A stretch of 11,630 bases of DNA from GCA-016699105 sp036518915 (GTDB lineage Bacteria > Patescibacteriota > Saccharimonadia > UBA4664): contig DATDME010000022.1 of assembly GCA_036518915.1 (NCBI GenBank), forward strand, positions 1-11,630, written 5' to 3'. A program made the position numbers and the translations under genes. A model generated the notes under the pieces. The model made no database searches. It was not told the origin of the DNA and saw only the letters and a list, made by a program, of their open reading frames with translations. Below are positions 5,555 to 11,630 of this stretch, in pieces (within the stretch, counting starts at the first letter, position 1; the number at the start of each line of letters is the position of its first letter).

Positions 5555-7048
5555 ATGAGTGATCAGGTCTTATATCGTAAGTACCGGAGTGGTAGCTTTG
5601 CCGAGGTAGTAGGGCAAGACCATGTCGTACAAACCCTTACGGCAGCCATTGCGGCCGGCCGGTTAGCCCATGCTTACCTGTTCACCGGACCGCGCGGCAC
5701 CGGCAAAACCAGTGTGGCCCGCCTGCTCGCCCGCGCCGCTAACTGTACCGGCGATCCTAAGCCCTGCGGCGCCTGTGAACTATGCCAAACCGCGCTCAAC
5801 TCCACACTCGACATCATTGAAATTGACGCCGCCTCCAACCGCTCCATTGAATCCATCCGGGAGCTGCGCGATAAGGTCGCCGTGGCACCCAGCATCGGTT
5901 CGCGCAAGGTGTACATCATCGATGAGGTACACATGCTCACCACCGAAGCCTTCAACGCTCTCCTCAAGACCCTGGAGGAACCGCCGGCCCACGTTATGTT
6001 CATCCTAGCCACCACAGAAGCTCATAAAGTGCCCGAAACCATTGCCTCGCGCACCCAACGGCTCAACTTCCGCCCCATCCGCGACGCTGACCTTATCCGC
6101 CACCTGCGCTTCATTGCCCAGCAAGAGGGGATAACCATTGATGACGAAGCCCTGGCCATGGTGGCGGCGGCCTCACGCGGCGGCTTCCGCGACGCCATTA
6201 GCATCCTCGACCAACTCAGCGCCGGCACGGGCAGCCCCATCACCACCGCCACCGTGCGAGCCGTTTTGGGCTACGCCAGCCTGACTGAGCTGCATCGCCT
6301 GGCCGTGGCCATTGCCAGCGGACAAACGGCCGCCGCCTTGGAGCTGGCTGGCCAACTGGCCGCCGACGGCGCCGCCCCCGCCCAGACCGCCCTCGGCCTC
6401 ATGGAGATTTGGCGCCAAGTCATGCGGGCCGGCGCCGGCCTGCCGGCCACCAGCGAGCTACCCGCTGAGCTCAGCCAGGTTGACGCGCACCGCGCCGCCG
6501 CATTTGTTGAGGCTTGCGCGGAAGTCGCGCGGTCGGGCTGGCCGGAGCTAGCGCTCGAAGCCACCATCGTTAAACTCACAACTGATCCGGCCAGCCCGGC
6601 GGCCGCCCCGACCAAACCAGCCGCCACGGCCGCCAAGCCGCCGGCCGCCAAAGCCGCGCCGGCCCCCGAGCCGCCCAACGAACCTGCCCCCGCGCCAGAT
6701 TCCGCCGGCGCCGGCCTGGCCGAAGAGCTCTGGCCAAAGGTAGTTGTGCTACTCAAAGCCAAAAACAACTCCTTAGGCGCACTGCTACAAATGTATCCGG
6801 CCGACTTTGGCGCCGACGAGATCATTATCAAACCCCGCTTTAACTTCCATCGTGACCTCTTCATGAAAGCCGCCAACCGCGCCCTCATTGAAACCGCCGC
6901 GAGCAAAGTCTACGGCCGGACAGTGCGGGTAAGCGCCAAAATTGCCGATGACAGCCAGCCGCCCGCCCGCCGCCGCGTTAAGTCTAGCCCAGACGCCGAA
7001 CTCGTCTCGTCGGCCCTCGAAATTTTAGGCGGGGAGGTAATTGACTGA
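5555..7048 (+). CDS. dnaX: DNA polymerase III subunit gamma/tau
   Basis: DnaX is the ATPase of the clamp loader, which places the beta clamp on primed DNA and links polymerase to helicase. The 497-residue protein shows the full AAA+ set: LYRKYRSGSFAEVVGQ (6-21), Walker A GPRGTGKTS (45-53, Lys51), a zinc site (Cys64, Cys71, Cys74, Cys77), Walker B with DEVH (123-126), LEEPP (140-144), sensor 1 around Thr153-154, and the arginine finger in ASRTQ (Arg166; the usual Cys of SRC is Thr). Sensor 2 is GGFRDAISILDQ. A low-complexity Ala/Pro linker (about 345-388) joins a C-terminal domain starting LWPKVVVLLKAK. I see no convincing slippery heptamer for a short gamma form. It overlaps dnaB by one base. 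Confidence 0.97.
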   Translation: MSDQVLYRKYRSGSFAEVVGQDHVVQTLTAAIAAGRLAHAYLFTGPRGTGKTSVARLLARAANCTGDPKPCGACELCQTALNSTLDIIEIDAASNRSIESIRELRDKVAVAPSIGSRKVYIIDEVHMLTTEAFNALLKTLEEPPAHVMFILATTEAHKVPETIASRTQRLNFRPIRDADLIRHLRFIAQQEGITIDDEALAMVAAASRGGFRDAISILDQLSAGTGSPITTATVRAVLGYASLTELHRLAVAIASGQTAAALELAGQLAADGAAPAQTALGLMEIWRQVMRAGAGLPATSELPAELSQVDAHRAAAFVEACAEVARSGWPELALEATIVKLTTDPASPAAAPTKPAATAAKPPAAKAAPAPEPPNEPAPAPDSAGAGLAEELWPKVVVLLKAKNNSLGALLQMYPADFGADEIIIKPRFNFHRDLFMKAANRALIETAASKVYGRTVRVSAKIADDSQPPARRRVKSSPDAELVSSALEILGGEVID

Positions 7049-8454
7049 TGCCCGGCGAACCTACCGCCCGGCGGCGTCCACGCCAACCCGAGGCTACCCT
7101 TGAACACATTATGGCCGGCGAAGTTACCGCCGGCCGCATTCCGCCCCAAAACATCGAGGCCGAAGCCAGTGTGCTTGGCTCGATTCTCATCGAAAAAGAC
7201 GCCATCATCAAAATTGCCGATATCGTCAAAGCCGACGATTTCTACGTTGACCGCAACGGCCTGATTTTTGCGGCCATTATGGACCTCTATGAGGCGCGCC
7301 AGCCCATCGACGTCATTAGCTTAAGCAACAAGCTGGCCGAGGCCGGCGAGCTTGACCGCGTCGGCGGCGCCACCTACATCACCGAGCTCACCACCGCCGT
7401 GCCCACCGCCGCGCACGTTGTGCATTACGCCGGCATCGTGGCCCACAAAGCCACGCTGCGCCGGCTGATTGCCGCCGCCTCCAATATCTCCGGCCTGGGC
7501 TACGACGAGCAAACCCCGCTCGACCAGCTCCTCGACCGCGCAGAGCAAACCATCTTCGAGGTTAGCCAAAAAAATCTCAAGCAAAATTTCATCCCCATTG
7601 CCAACGTGCTGGCCGACTCCTTCGACCGCCTGGCCGAGCTGCATTCCAACTCATCTAAGCTCCGTGGCGTCCCCACCGGCTTTAAAGACCTCGATAACAT
7701 GCTCGCCGGACTCCAATCATCAGACCTCATCATCCTGGCCGCCCGCCCATCCATGGGTAAGACCACCTTCGTCATGAACATCGCCCACCATGTGGCTGCC
7801 AAAGAAGGTGTGCCAGTGGGTTTCTTCAGCCTTGAGGTATCCAAGGAACAGTTGATTGACCAATTGTTGGCGATTGAATCGGGCGTCGATTCGTGGAAAC
7901 TGCGCACCGGCGCCCTCGACGACGATGATTTTCCCAAGCTCAACGAAGCCATGGCCGAGCTCTCCGAAGCGCCCATTTACATTGACGACTCGGCCATGAC
8001 CAACGTTATGGAAATGCGCACCAAGGCCCGCCGCCTGCAAAGTGAGCACGGCCTGGGCTTGATCATCATCGACTACTTGCAGCTTATTTCCGGCGGCGCC
8101 AACGCGCGTGACGGCCGCCAGCAAGAAGTATCCGAAATTTCGCGCGGCCTGAAAGGTTTGGCGCGCGAGCTCGGCGTGCCGGTCATTGCGCTCAGCCAGC
8201 TCTCGCGCGCCGTCGAATCGCGCACCCCGCCCATCCCGCAACTGGCCGATCTGCGCGATTCCGGTTCCATCGAGCAAGACGCCGACGTCGTCATGTTCAT
8301 TTACCGCGAAGCCTACTACAACAAACAAACCGACCGCGACAACATCACCGACATCCTCATCCGAAAGCACCGCAACGGCCCGGTGGGGGATGTCGAACTG
8401 TACTTCCACCCCGAGCAGCGCCGCTTCACCGACCTCGAACGCTTCCATGGCTAG
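7048..8454 (+). CDS. dnaB: Replicative DNA helicase DnaB
   Basis: DnaB is the ring-shaped 5'-3' helicase at the replication fork. The 468-residue protein has the N-terminal hairpin domain beginning PPQNIEAEASVLGSILIEKD (about residues 32-51), a linker near 150-200, and a RecA-type ATPase domain. The latter has Walker A ARPSMGKTT (232-240, Lys238), Walker B LIIIDYLQL (Asp342), SQLSRAVESR, and LRDSGSIEQDAD (402-412). KHRNGP near residues 440-445 holds the expected arginine finger region. No intein is present. ATG 7048 overlaps the dnaX stop (TGATG), with GGAGGT (7033-7038) nine bases upstream. The first 30 residues are basic and proline-rich and lie outside the family core; an internal ATG at 7111 is possible but has weaker support. 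Confidence 0.97.
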   Translation: MPGEPTARRRPRQPEATLEHIMAGEVTAGRIPPQNIEAEASVLGSILIEKDAIIKIADIVKADDFYVDRNGLIFAAIMDLYEARQPIDVISLSNKLAEAGELDRVGGATYITELTTAVPTAAHVVHYAGIVAHKATLRRLIAAASNISGLGYDEQTPLDQLLDRAEQTIFEVSQKNLKQNFIPIANVLADSFDRLAELHSNSSKLRGVPTGFKDLDNMLAGLQSSDLIILAARPSMGKTTFVMNIAHHVAAKEGVPVGFFSLEVSKEQLIDQLLAIESGVDSWKLRTGALDDDDFPKLNEAMAELSEAPIYIDDSAMTNVMEMRTKARRLQSEHGLGLIIIDYLQLISGGANARDGRQQEVSEISRGLKGLARELGVPVIALSQLSRAVESRTPPIPQLADLRDSGSIEQDADVVMFIYREAYYNKQTDRDNITDILIRKHRNGPVGDVELYFHPEQRRFTDLERFHG

Positions 8455-8469
8455 CGCAATGGTAATAAC

Positions 8470-8499
8470 TTGCCTGATACCTGTAAAATCGGTTATGCT
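8470..8499 (+). promoter_or_regulatory. Probable promoter for the glycosylation operon
   Basis: TTGCCT (8470-8475) and TATGCT (8494-8499) are spaced by 18 bases in the 68-base gap after dnaB. Each matches consensus at four of six positions. AAGAG (8512-8516) is the likely ribosome binding site for ATG 8523. Confidence 0.6.
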
Positions 8500-8522
8500 T
8501 ATAGAAGAACTAAGAGATTCCC

Positions 8523-8996
8523 ATGGCACACTCGCCGAAGCTGGGCATAACTGAAGTCAAGCGCGTTGGTAAATTTGGCATCGTCGGTGTCATCAACACC
8601 GCACTTGATTTCACCATTTTCAATGTTCTGATCCACTGGTTGCACCTCACACCCGTGCCAGCCAACCTCGTTTCTACAACCTGCGCCATGGTATTTAGTT
8701 TTGTGGCCAACAAGCGGGTGGTTTTTCAGCGAGATTCGGGTTCAGTTGTTAAACAAGCCGTCACGTTTTACCTGGTGACCGCCTTTGGACTATACGTCAT
8801 CCAAACTGGTACGATTCATCTGCTGACCGAGGTTTGGACGGGACCAGTGCAGCTAGCTGTCGCGGTCGCGCACGCCACCGGGCTCAGCCACTACCTCAGT
8901 GACGCCACCATCACCAGCAATACGGCAAAAATCATCGGCACCGTATTTAGCCTGGCCTGGAACTATATCTGTTATAAGAAAGTGGTGTTTATCTAA
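8523..8996 (+). CDS. GtrA-family membrane protein
   Basis: GtrA-like proteins are small four-helix membrane proteins thought to move lipid-linked sugars across the membrane or to support GT-C enzymes. The 157-residue product starts with a short basic tail (VKRVGKF). Four membrane segments follow at about 16-38, 45-62, 73-100 and 133-150. It carries the family marks GIVGVINTALDF (19-30), FVANKRVVF (60-68) and the matching C-terminal WNYICYKKVVF. The loop between segments 3 and 4 is longer than usual (about 100-132). It is the first gene of a three-gene unit with a membrane GT-C-like protein and a GT2 transferase, the classical set for adding sugars to surface polymers. TAATG overlaps the next start by one base. 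Confidence 0.88.
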   Translation: MAHSPKLGITEVKRVGKFGIVGVINTALDFTIFNVLIHWLHLTPVPANLVSTTCAMVFSFVANKRVVFQRDSGSVVKQAVTFYLVTAFGLYVIQTGTIHLLTEVWTGPVQLAVAVAHATGLSHYLSDATITSNTAKIIGTVFSLAWNYICYKKVVFI

Positions 8997-10555
8997 TGGC
9001 CCGTACCACCGCCCGCATTGCCCGTATTACACCACCCTTTAGCTGGCTTGGCCCGTACACGACCGTGGTTGGCTTGCTCGGCACCGTCTTGATTGCCGCC
9101 GCCTTCCGCACCTGGCACCTCGACCTGCTGCCACCCGGACTGCAAACCACCGTGGCTTCGAGCGCCTTGCAGTCAATCAAATTGCTCGAGCACGGTACGG
9201 TGCCGGGCTTCAATCCGGCTAACGACTACGCCCCGGCCTGGGTGGTACTGCAGGCCCTGCCGATTAGCCTGTTTGGCACCACCGCGCTGGCACTGAAACT
9301 CTGGCCGGCCCTGCTTGGCACGCTCGCGGTGCTCACGAGCTGGCTGTGGCTCCAGAGCTGGTTTGGCCGCCGCGTGGCTTGGATTGGCGCGCTGACACTC
9401 GCCGTCATACCGTGGACCGTCACGTTGTCACGCAGCGGCTCACCGGTGGCCATCGCGCCACTTTTGCTCACGCTCAGCCTGTGGCTGGCCACGGCCGTCT
9501 GGCGGCGGGGGCGGCCGCTCGCCATTGCCGGCCTGGTTCTCACACTCATTGCCGATCTGTTTTTCGGCCCGCTCGGCTGGGCGATTGCTGCCACGCTTAC
9601 CGTCTTGGGCGCCGTCCAGCTCATTCACGAGCGCCATGCGCAACTCATCACCAAAGGCCGGCTGGTGACCAGCGTGCTGGGTCTGGCCGGGCTAGCCACC
9701 TTCGCCGTGGCGGCCGCCAGCTCTGCTCACGACCTCCAGAACCTGCCCGGCGTCGCGCATCTCACGTTCAACGCCAGCCAATGGCTGGGCAGCGCCTCGG
9801 CCGTCGTACTGATGATTTTTGCCCCCAACGCCGGTGACATCAACTACCAGCACAACCTAGCTGGCGAACCGTTGCTTAATGCCTTCCTCGGCCTGATGTT
9901 TGTTGCCGGCTTCTTGGTGAGCCTCTCGCGGCTCCAGCACCGCCGCTACCGCTGGGTGTTGGGCTGCCTGGCTTTGCTGCTCATTCCCGGCGTTGTGACC
10001 ACCGTTGGCGTGCCCAACGCCGCGCGCATTTACGCCGCCGCGCCGGTAGTGGCCGCCGTGGCCGCCATTGGCACCTCATATCTGCTCGAGCTGTGGTTTG
10101 CCACCTTCCCAATTAACTCCGCCGCCCGGTCCGGCGGACAAGCCGCCGTCCTCGTGCTCCTCGGCCTCACCGTATTCCTGAGCTATACCCAGTACTTTCG
10201 GGCCTGGGGGCAAATGAGCGAAGTCTACGCTGCTAGCAACGATGGTCCGGCCCATCTGGCCGCCAACCTCAAAACCGATAAGTTTGCCGGCCAGCGCTAT
10301 CTGGTGGTACCAGCCGCTCAGCGCGACATCGTGGCCTACCTCAGTCATGGCGGTCCGAGCTACACCACCCTCAACCCGACTGATATTGCCGACCTGCCCA
10401 CCGCCAGCACGCCCCGCCAGTTTTGGATGACCCCCGAAACCCGCGACGCCGCCATGAAACTTATTAAAGCCAAGTTCCCCGGCGGCGTACTGCGGCCGCA
10501 TTACTCAACCTTCAACCAAACCGAAATTTACTACACCTACGAGGCATCCAAGTGA
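8996..10555 (+). CDS. GT-C-like (ArnT/PMT-related) multispanning membrane protein
   Basis: GT-C enzymes transfer sugars from polyprenyl phosphates to acceptors outside the membrane. This 519-residue protein has about ten or more hydrophobic segments, starting at residues 21-37, and a soluble C-terminal part from about 405. The N-terminal third follows the family closely: FRTWHLDLLPPGL (37-49), then PAWVVLQALPISLFG, ALALKLWPALLGTLAVLTSW, WFGRRVAWIGALTLAVIPWTVTLSRSG. In the family, PPGL is followed by a catalytic Asp-Glu pair; here those positions are Thr52 and Val53, with no acidic residue until Glu64. So the sugar-transfer chemistry may be lost or carried by other residues. ATG 8996 overlaps the GtrA stop; its stop overlaps the GT2 start by four bases. 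Family fold is fairly sure, activity is not. Confidence 0.8.
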   Translation: MARTTARIARITPPFSWLGPYTTVVGLLGTVLIAAAFRTWHLDLLPPGLQTTVASSALQSIKLLEHGTVPGFNPANDYAPAWVVLQALPISLFGTTALALKLWPALLGTLAVLTSWLWLQSWFGRRVAWIGALTLAVIPWTVTLSRSGSPVAIAPLLLTLSLWLATAVWRRGRPLAIAGLVLTLIADLFFGPLGWAIAATLTVLGAVQLIHERHAQLITKGRLVTSVLGLAGLATFAVAAASSAHDLQNLPGVAHLTFNASQWLGSASAVVLMIFAPNAGDINYQHNLAGEPLLNAFLGLMFVAGFLVSLSRLQHRRYRWVLGCLALLLIPGVVTTVGVPNAARIYAAAPVVAAVAAIGTSYLLELWFATFPINSAARSGGQAAVLVLLGLTVFLSYTQYFRAWGQMSEVYAASNDGPAHLAANLKTDKFAGQRYLVVPAAQRDIVAYLSHGGPSYTTLNPTDIADLPTASTPRQFWMTPETRDAAMKLIKAKFPGGVLRPHYSTFNQTEIYYTYEASK

Positions 10556-11331
10556 CCGACCCTCAACCCGATCTGAGCATTATCGTACCCGCCTACATGG
10601 AAGCCGCCACCATCAGTACGTCGCTGCAAAGGCTCGCCGAGTTTCTTAACAGCCGCGATTACGGCCACGTTGAGGTCATTGTGGTGGTAGCCCACTCCAG
10701 CGACGACACCGCCAAACTGGCCGCCGCCGAAGCCGACCGCTTTGAAAACTTCCGCGTCCATGACGTTGGCCCGCGCGCCGGTAAAGGCCGCGACGTGCGC
10801 GCGGGCATCTTGGAGGCCAAGGGCAAATACCGCGTTTTCATGGACGCCGATATGGCCACGCCGCTGAGCCACCTCGACGAACTCTACGCGGCCCTCAAGG
10901 GCGGCGCCGCAGTCGCGATTGCTGTACGCAACCTCTTCAGTATTCACAAAGACCCGCTGCGCAAACTCATGTCCAAAGGCGGCAACGTCTTTACCCAAGT
11001 GCTCATCCTGCCCGGCATCAAGGACACCCAATGTGGCTTCAAGGGCTTCGAAGCCGCCGCCGCTGAAAATATCTTTCCACGCATGACCATGCTCGGTTGG
11101 AGCTTCGACATGGAAGTCCTCAAGATCGCCCGGCTCCTGCATTACCAAATTGCTACCGTGCAGGTAGACGATTGGAAAGACCCCAAGACCGAGAAGATGG
11201 GCTTGGTAGGGGATTCTCCGCTGCGCGCCGCCATTCAAACCCTGCTCGACGTGGTAATCATCCGCCTCAATGTCTGGAAAGGCGCCTACAAAAAGGCCCA
11301 CACCTCCACTAAGCCACAAACTTCCACCTAA
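10552..11331 (+). CDS. GT2 glycosyltransferase, polyprenyl/dolichyl-phosphate sugar synthase-like
   Basis: The likely role is to make a polyprenyl-phosphate-linked sugar from a nucleotide sugar on the cytosolic face. The 259-residue GT-A fold shows the start LSIIVPAYMEAATI (8-21), VIVVVAHSSDDT, then RAGKGRDVRAGILEAKGKY. The metal-binding DxD is FMDADMATP (Asp98, Asp100). DTQCGFKGFEAAAAE and LGWSFDMEVLKIA follow. These last motifs are those of the ALG5/DPG-synthase branch. No clear C-terminal membrane helices are present, unlike GtrB. GTG 10552 has GAGG (10541-10544) seven bases upstream and overlaps the upstream stop (GTGA), so translation is coupled. With GtrA and the GT-C-like protein it forms a synthesise, flip and transfer set. 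Confidence 0.92.
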   Translation: MTDPQPDLSIIVPAYMEAATISTSLQRLAEFLNSRDYGHVEVIVVVAHSSDDTAKLAAAEADRFENFRVHDVGPRAGKGRDVRAGILEAKGKYRVFMDADMATPLSHLDELYAALKGGAAVAIAVRNLFSIHKDPLRKLMSKGGNVFTQVLILPGIKDTQCGFKGFEAAAAENIFPRMTMLGWSFDMEVLKIARLLHYQIATVQVDDWKDPKTEKMGLVGDSPLRAAIQTLLDVVIIRLNVWKGAYKKAHTSTKPQTST

Positions 11332-11347
11332 CGTGATGGGCATCACA
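11332..11347. promoter_or_regulatory. CRP/FNR-like palindrome directly after the GT2 gene
   Basis: GTGATG-GG-CATCAC (11333-11346) is a perfect inverted repeat. Read as C-GTGA-N6-TCAC-A, it matches the TGTGA-N6-TCACA pattern of CRP-type operators at nine of ten fixed positions. Its centre lies roughly 73 bases before the predicted start of the next transcript. No CRP-type gene is in the window, so the operator reading is speculative. Confidence 0.35.
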
Positions 11348-11370
11348 TTTTGGCCTTACGCAGCCAAAAT
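11347..11370 (+). terminator. Hairpin closing the glycosylation operon
   Basis: ATTTTGGC (11347-11354) pairs perfectly with GCCAAAAT (11363-11370) around an eight-base loop. Only a short T stretch follows (11370-11372), so as a classic intrinsic terminator it is weak. Because the A/T ends mirror each other it could work on either strand. Confidence 0.45.
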
Positions 11371-11376
11371 TTGGGG

Positions 11377-11406
11377 TTGTTAGATTTAAAACGGTTATGG
11401 TAGGAT
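11377..11406 (+). promoter_or_regulatory. Probable promoter for the gene at the right edge
   Basis: TTGTTA (11377-11382) and TAGGAT (11401-11406) are spaced by 18 bases. The expected transcript start near 11413 leaves a leader of about 20 bases holding AAGAGA (11422-11427), a possible ribosome binding site for GTG 11435. Confidence 0.5.
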
Positions 11407-11434
11407 AAACAGGAACGAAACAAGAGACGCAAAT

Positions 11435-11630
11435 GTGAGTCACGCAGAGTTGAGGCGGACGCTTCCCCTTGGTGTTTTCCGCGATAGAAATGGTGTCAGC
11501 CTGGTCGGCCGTCAGAAGTACGGCGAGACCTGGCGCCTGGTCATCGGCCACGGGCGCCACGACAACTTCCACCTCGCAGATGTCCACCCGTCCCTCGTGC
11601 TGCCCCTGGGCCGCAAAGCCCGCCTGGCGC
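11435..11630 (+). CDS. Partial gene of unknown function, cut by the right edge
   Basis: From GTG 11435 the frame is open for 65 codons to the end of the window. Codon use is rich in C or G at third positions, like the neighbouring genes. AAGAGA (11422-11427) is well placed as ribosome binding site and a promoter lies just before it. The visible protein (starting MSHAELRRTLPLGVFRDRNG) is basic, with many Arg and His, and has no membrane segment. I recognise no family. The overlapping ATG at 11433 stops at once (ATGTGA). An antisense frame over the same bases has no ribosome binding site or promoter support that I can see. Confidence 0.6.
   Translation, partial: MSHAELRRTLPLGVFRDRNGVSLVGRQKYGETWRLVIGHGRHDNFHLADVHPSLVLPLGRKARLA

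Noticed and set aside
6750..6780. Possible -1 frameshift site in dnaX producing a short gamma form
   Set aside because: GCC-AAA-AAC does not give the needed X-XXY-YYZ heptamer in frame, and I see no clear stimulating hairpin or upstream Shine-Dalgarno.
7720..8529. Long open frame on the - strand opposite dnaB
   Set aside because: dnaB has complete helicase motifs on the + strand; the antisense product is low-information and has no ribosome binding site in a sensible place.
10537..11346. Long open frame on the - strand (269 codons) opposite the GT2 gene
   Set aside because: It mirrors a clear GT2 gene with all motifs; its translation is Gly/His/Val-rich with no family signs. It is a by-product of the GC-rich codon pattern.
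1..11630. CRISPR arrays, tRNA or rRNA genes, insertion sequences
   Set aside because: No regularly spaced repeats, no tRNA cloverleaf and no transposase motifs were seen on either strand.

Overview
This window looks like the core chromosome of a small, compact bacterium with moderately high GC content, and all recognisable genes lie on the + strand. TGA is used as an ordinary stop, so the SR1/Gracilibacteria code does not apply. My best guess is a member of the Patescibacteria (CPR), perhaps a Saccharibacterium. That rests on gene style, the very tight packing, and a protein (4401-4928) that I associate from memory with that radiation. It is an inference, not a demonstrated fact.

Region by region. 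(1) 1-1626: a coiled-coil protein of unknown function, then a strong sigma70-type promoter, an L10-type leader RNA with an attenuator hairpin, rplJ and rplL (the L7/L12 stalk), closed by a strong intrinsic terminator. (2) 1703-4113: an extended -10 promoter, then three overlapping genes: a GpsA-like dehydrogenase, a fused alpha/beta hydrolase-Nudix protein, and a small stand-alone YqfO/NIF3-insert-like protein. (3) 4114-5470: a 280-base gap holding a promoter and a long rod-like RNA hairpin, then a two-gene unit: a protein of unknown function and an ITPA/HAM1-type NTP pyrophosphatase that overlap by one base. (4) 5501-8454: a promoter, then dnaX (Pol III gamma/tau) and dnaB (replicative helicase), overlapping by one base. 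(5) 8470-11370: a promoter, then a GtrA-family membrane protein, a GT-C-like multispanning membrane protein and a GT2 glycosyltransferase. These are translationally coupled and look like a three-part lipid-linked sugar transfer module, ending in a hairpin. (6) 11377-11630: a new promoter and the start of another gene that runs off the window.

The genes are mostly housekeeping: ribosome stalk, replication, nucleotide-pool cleaning (two different nucleotide hydrolases), phospholipid-precursor-like redox chemistry and surface glycosylation. The least explained element is the structured RNA at about 4235-4354 (with a 9-base tandem repeat giving a competing 3' arm) in front of the gene of unknown function. 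Other oddities are the hydrolase-Nudix fusion and three enzymes that keep their fold signatures but have changed key residues: the GpsA-like phosphate-binding Arg, the ITPA-like base-recognition Asp and His, and the GT-C catalytic acidic pair.
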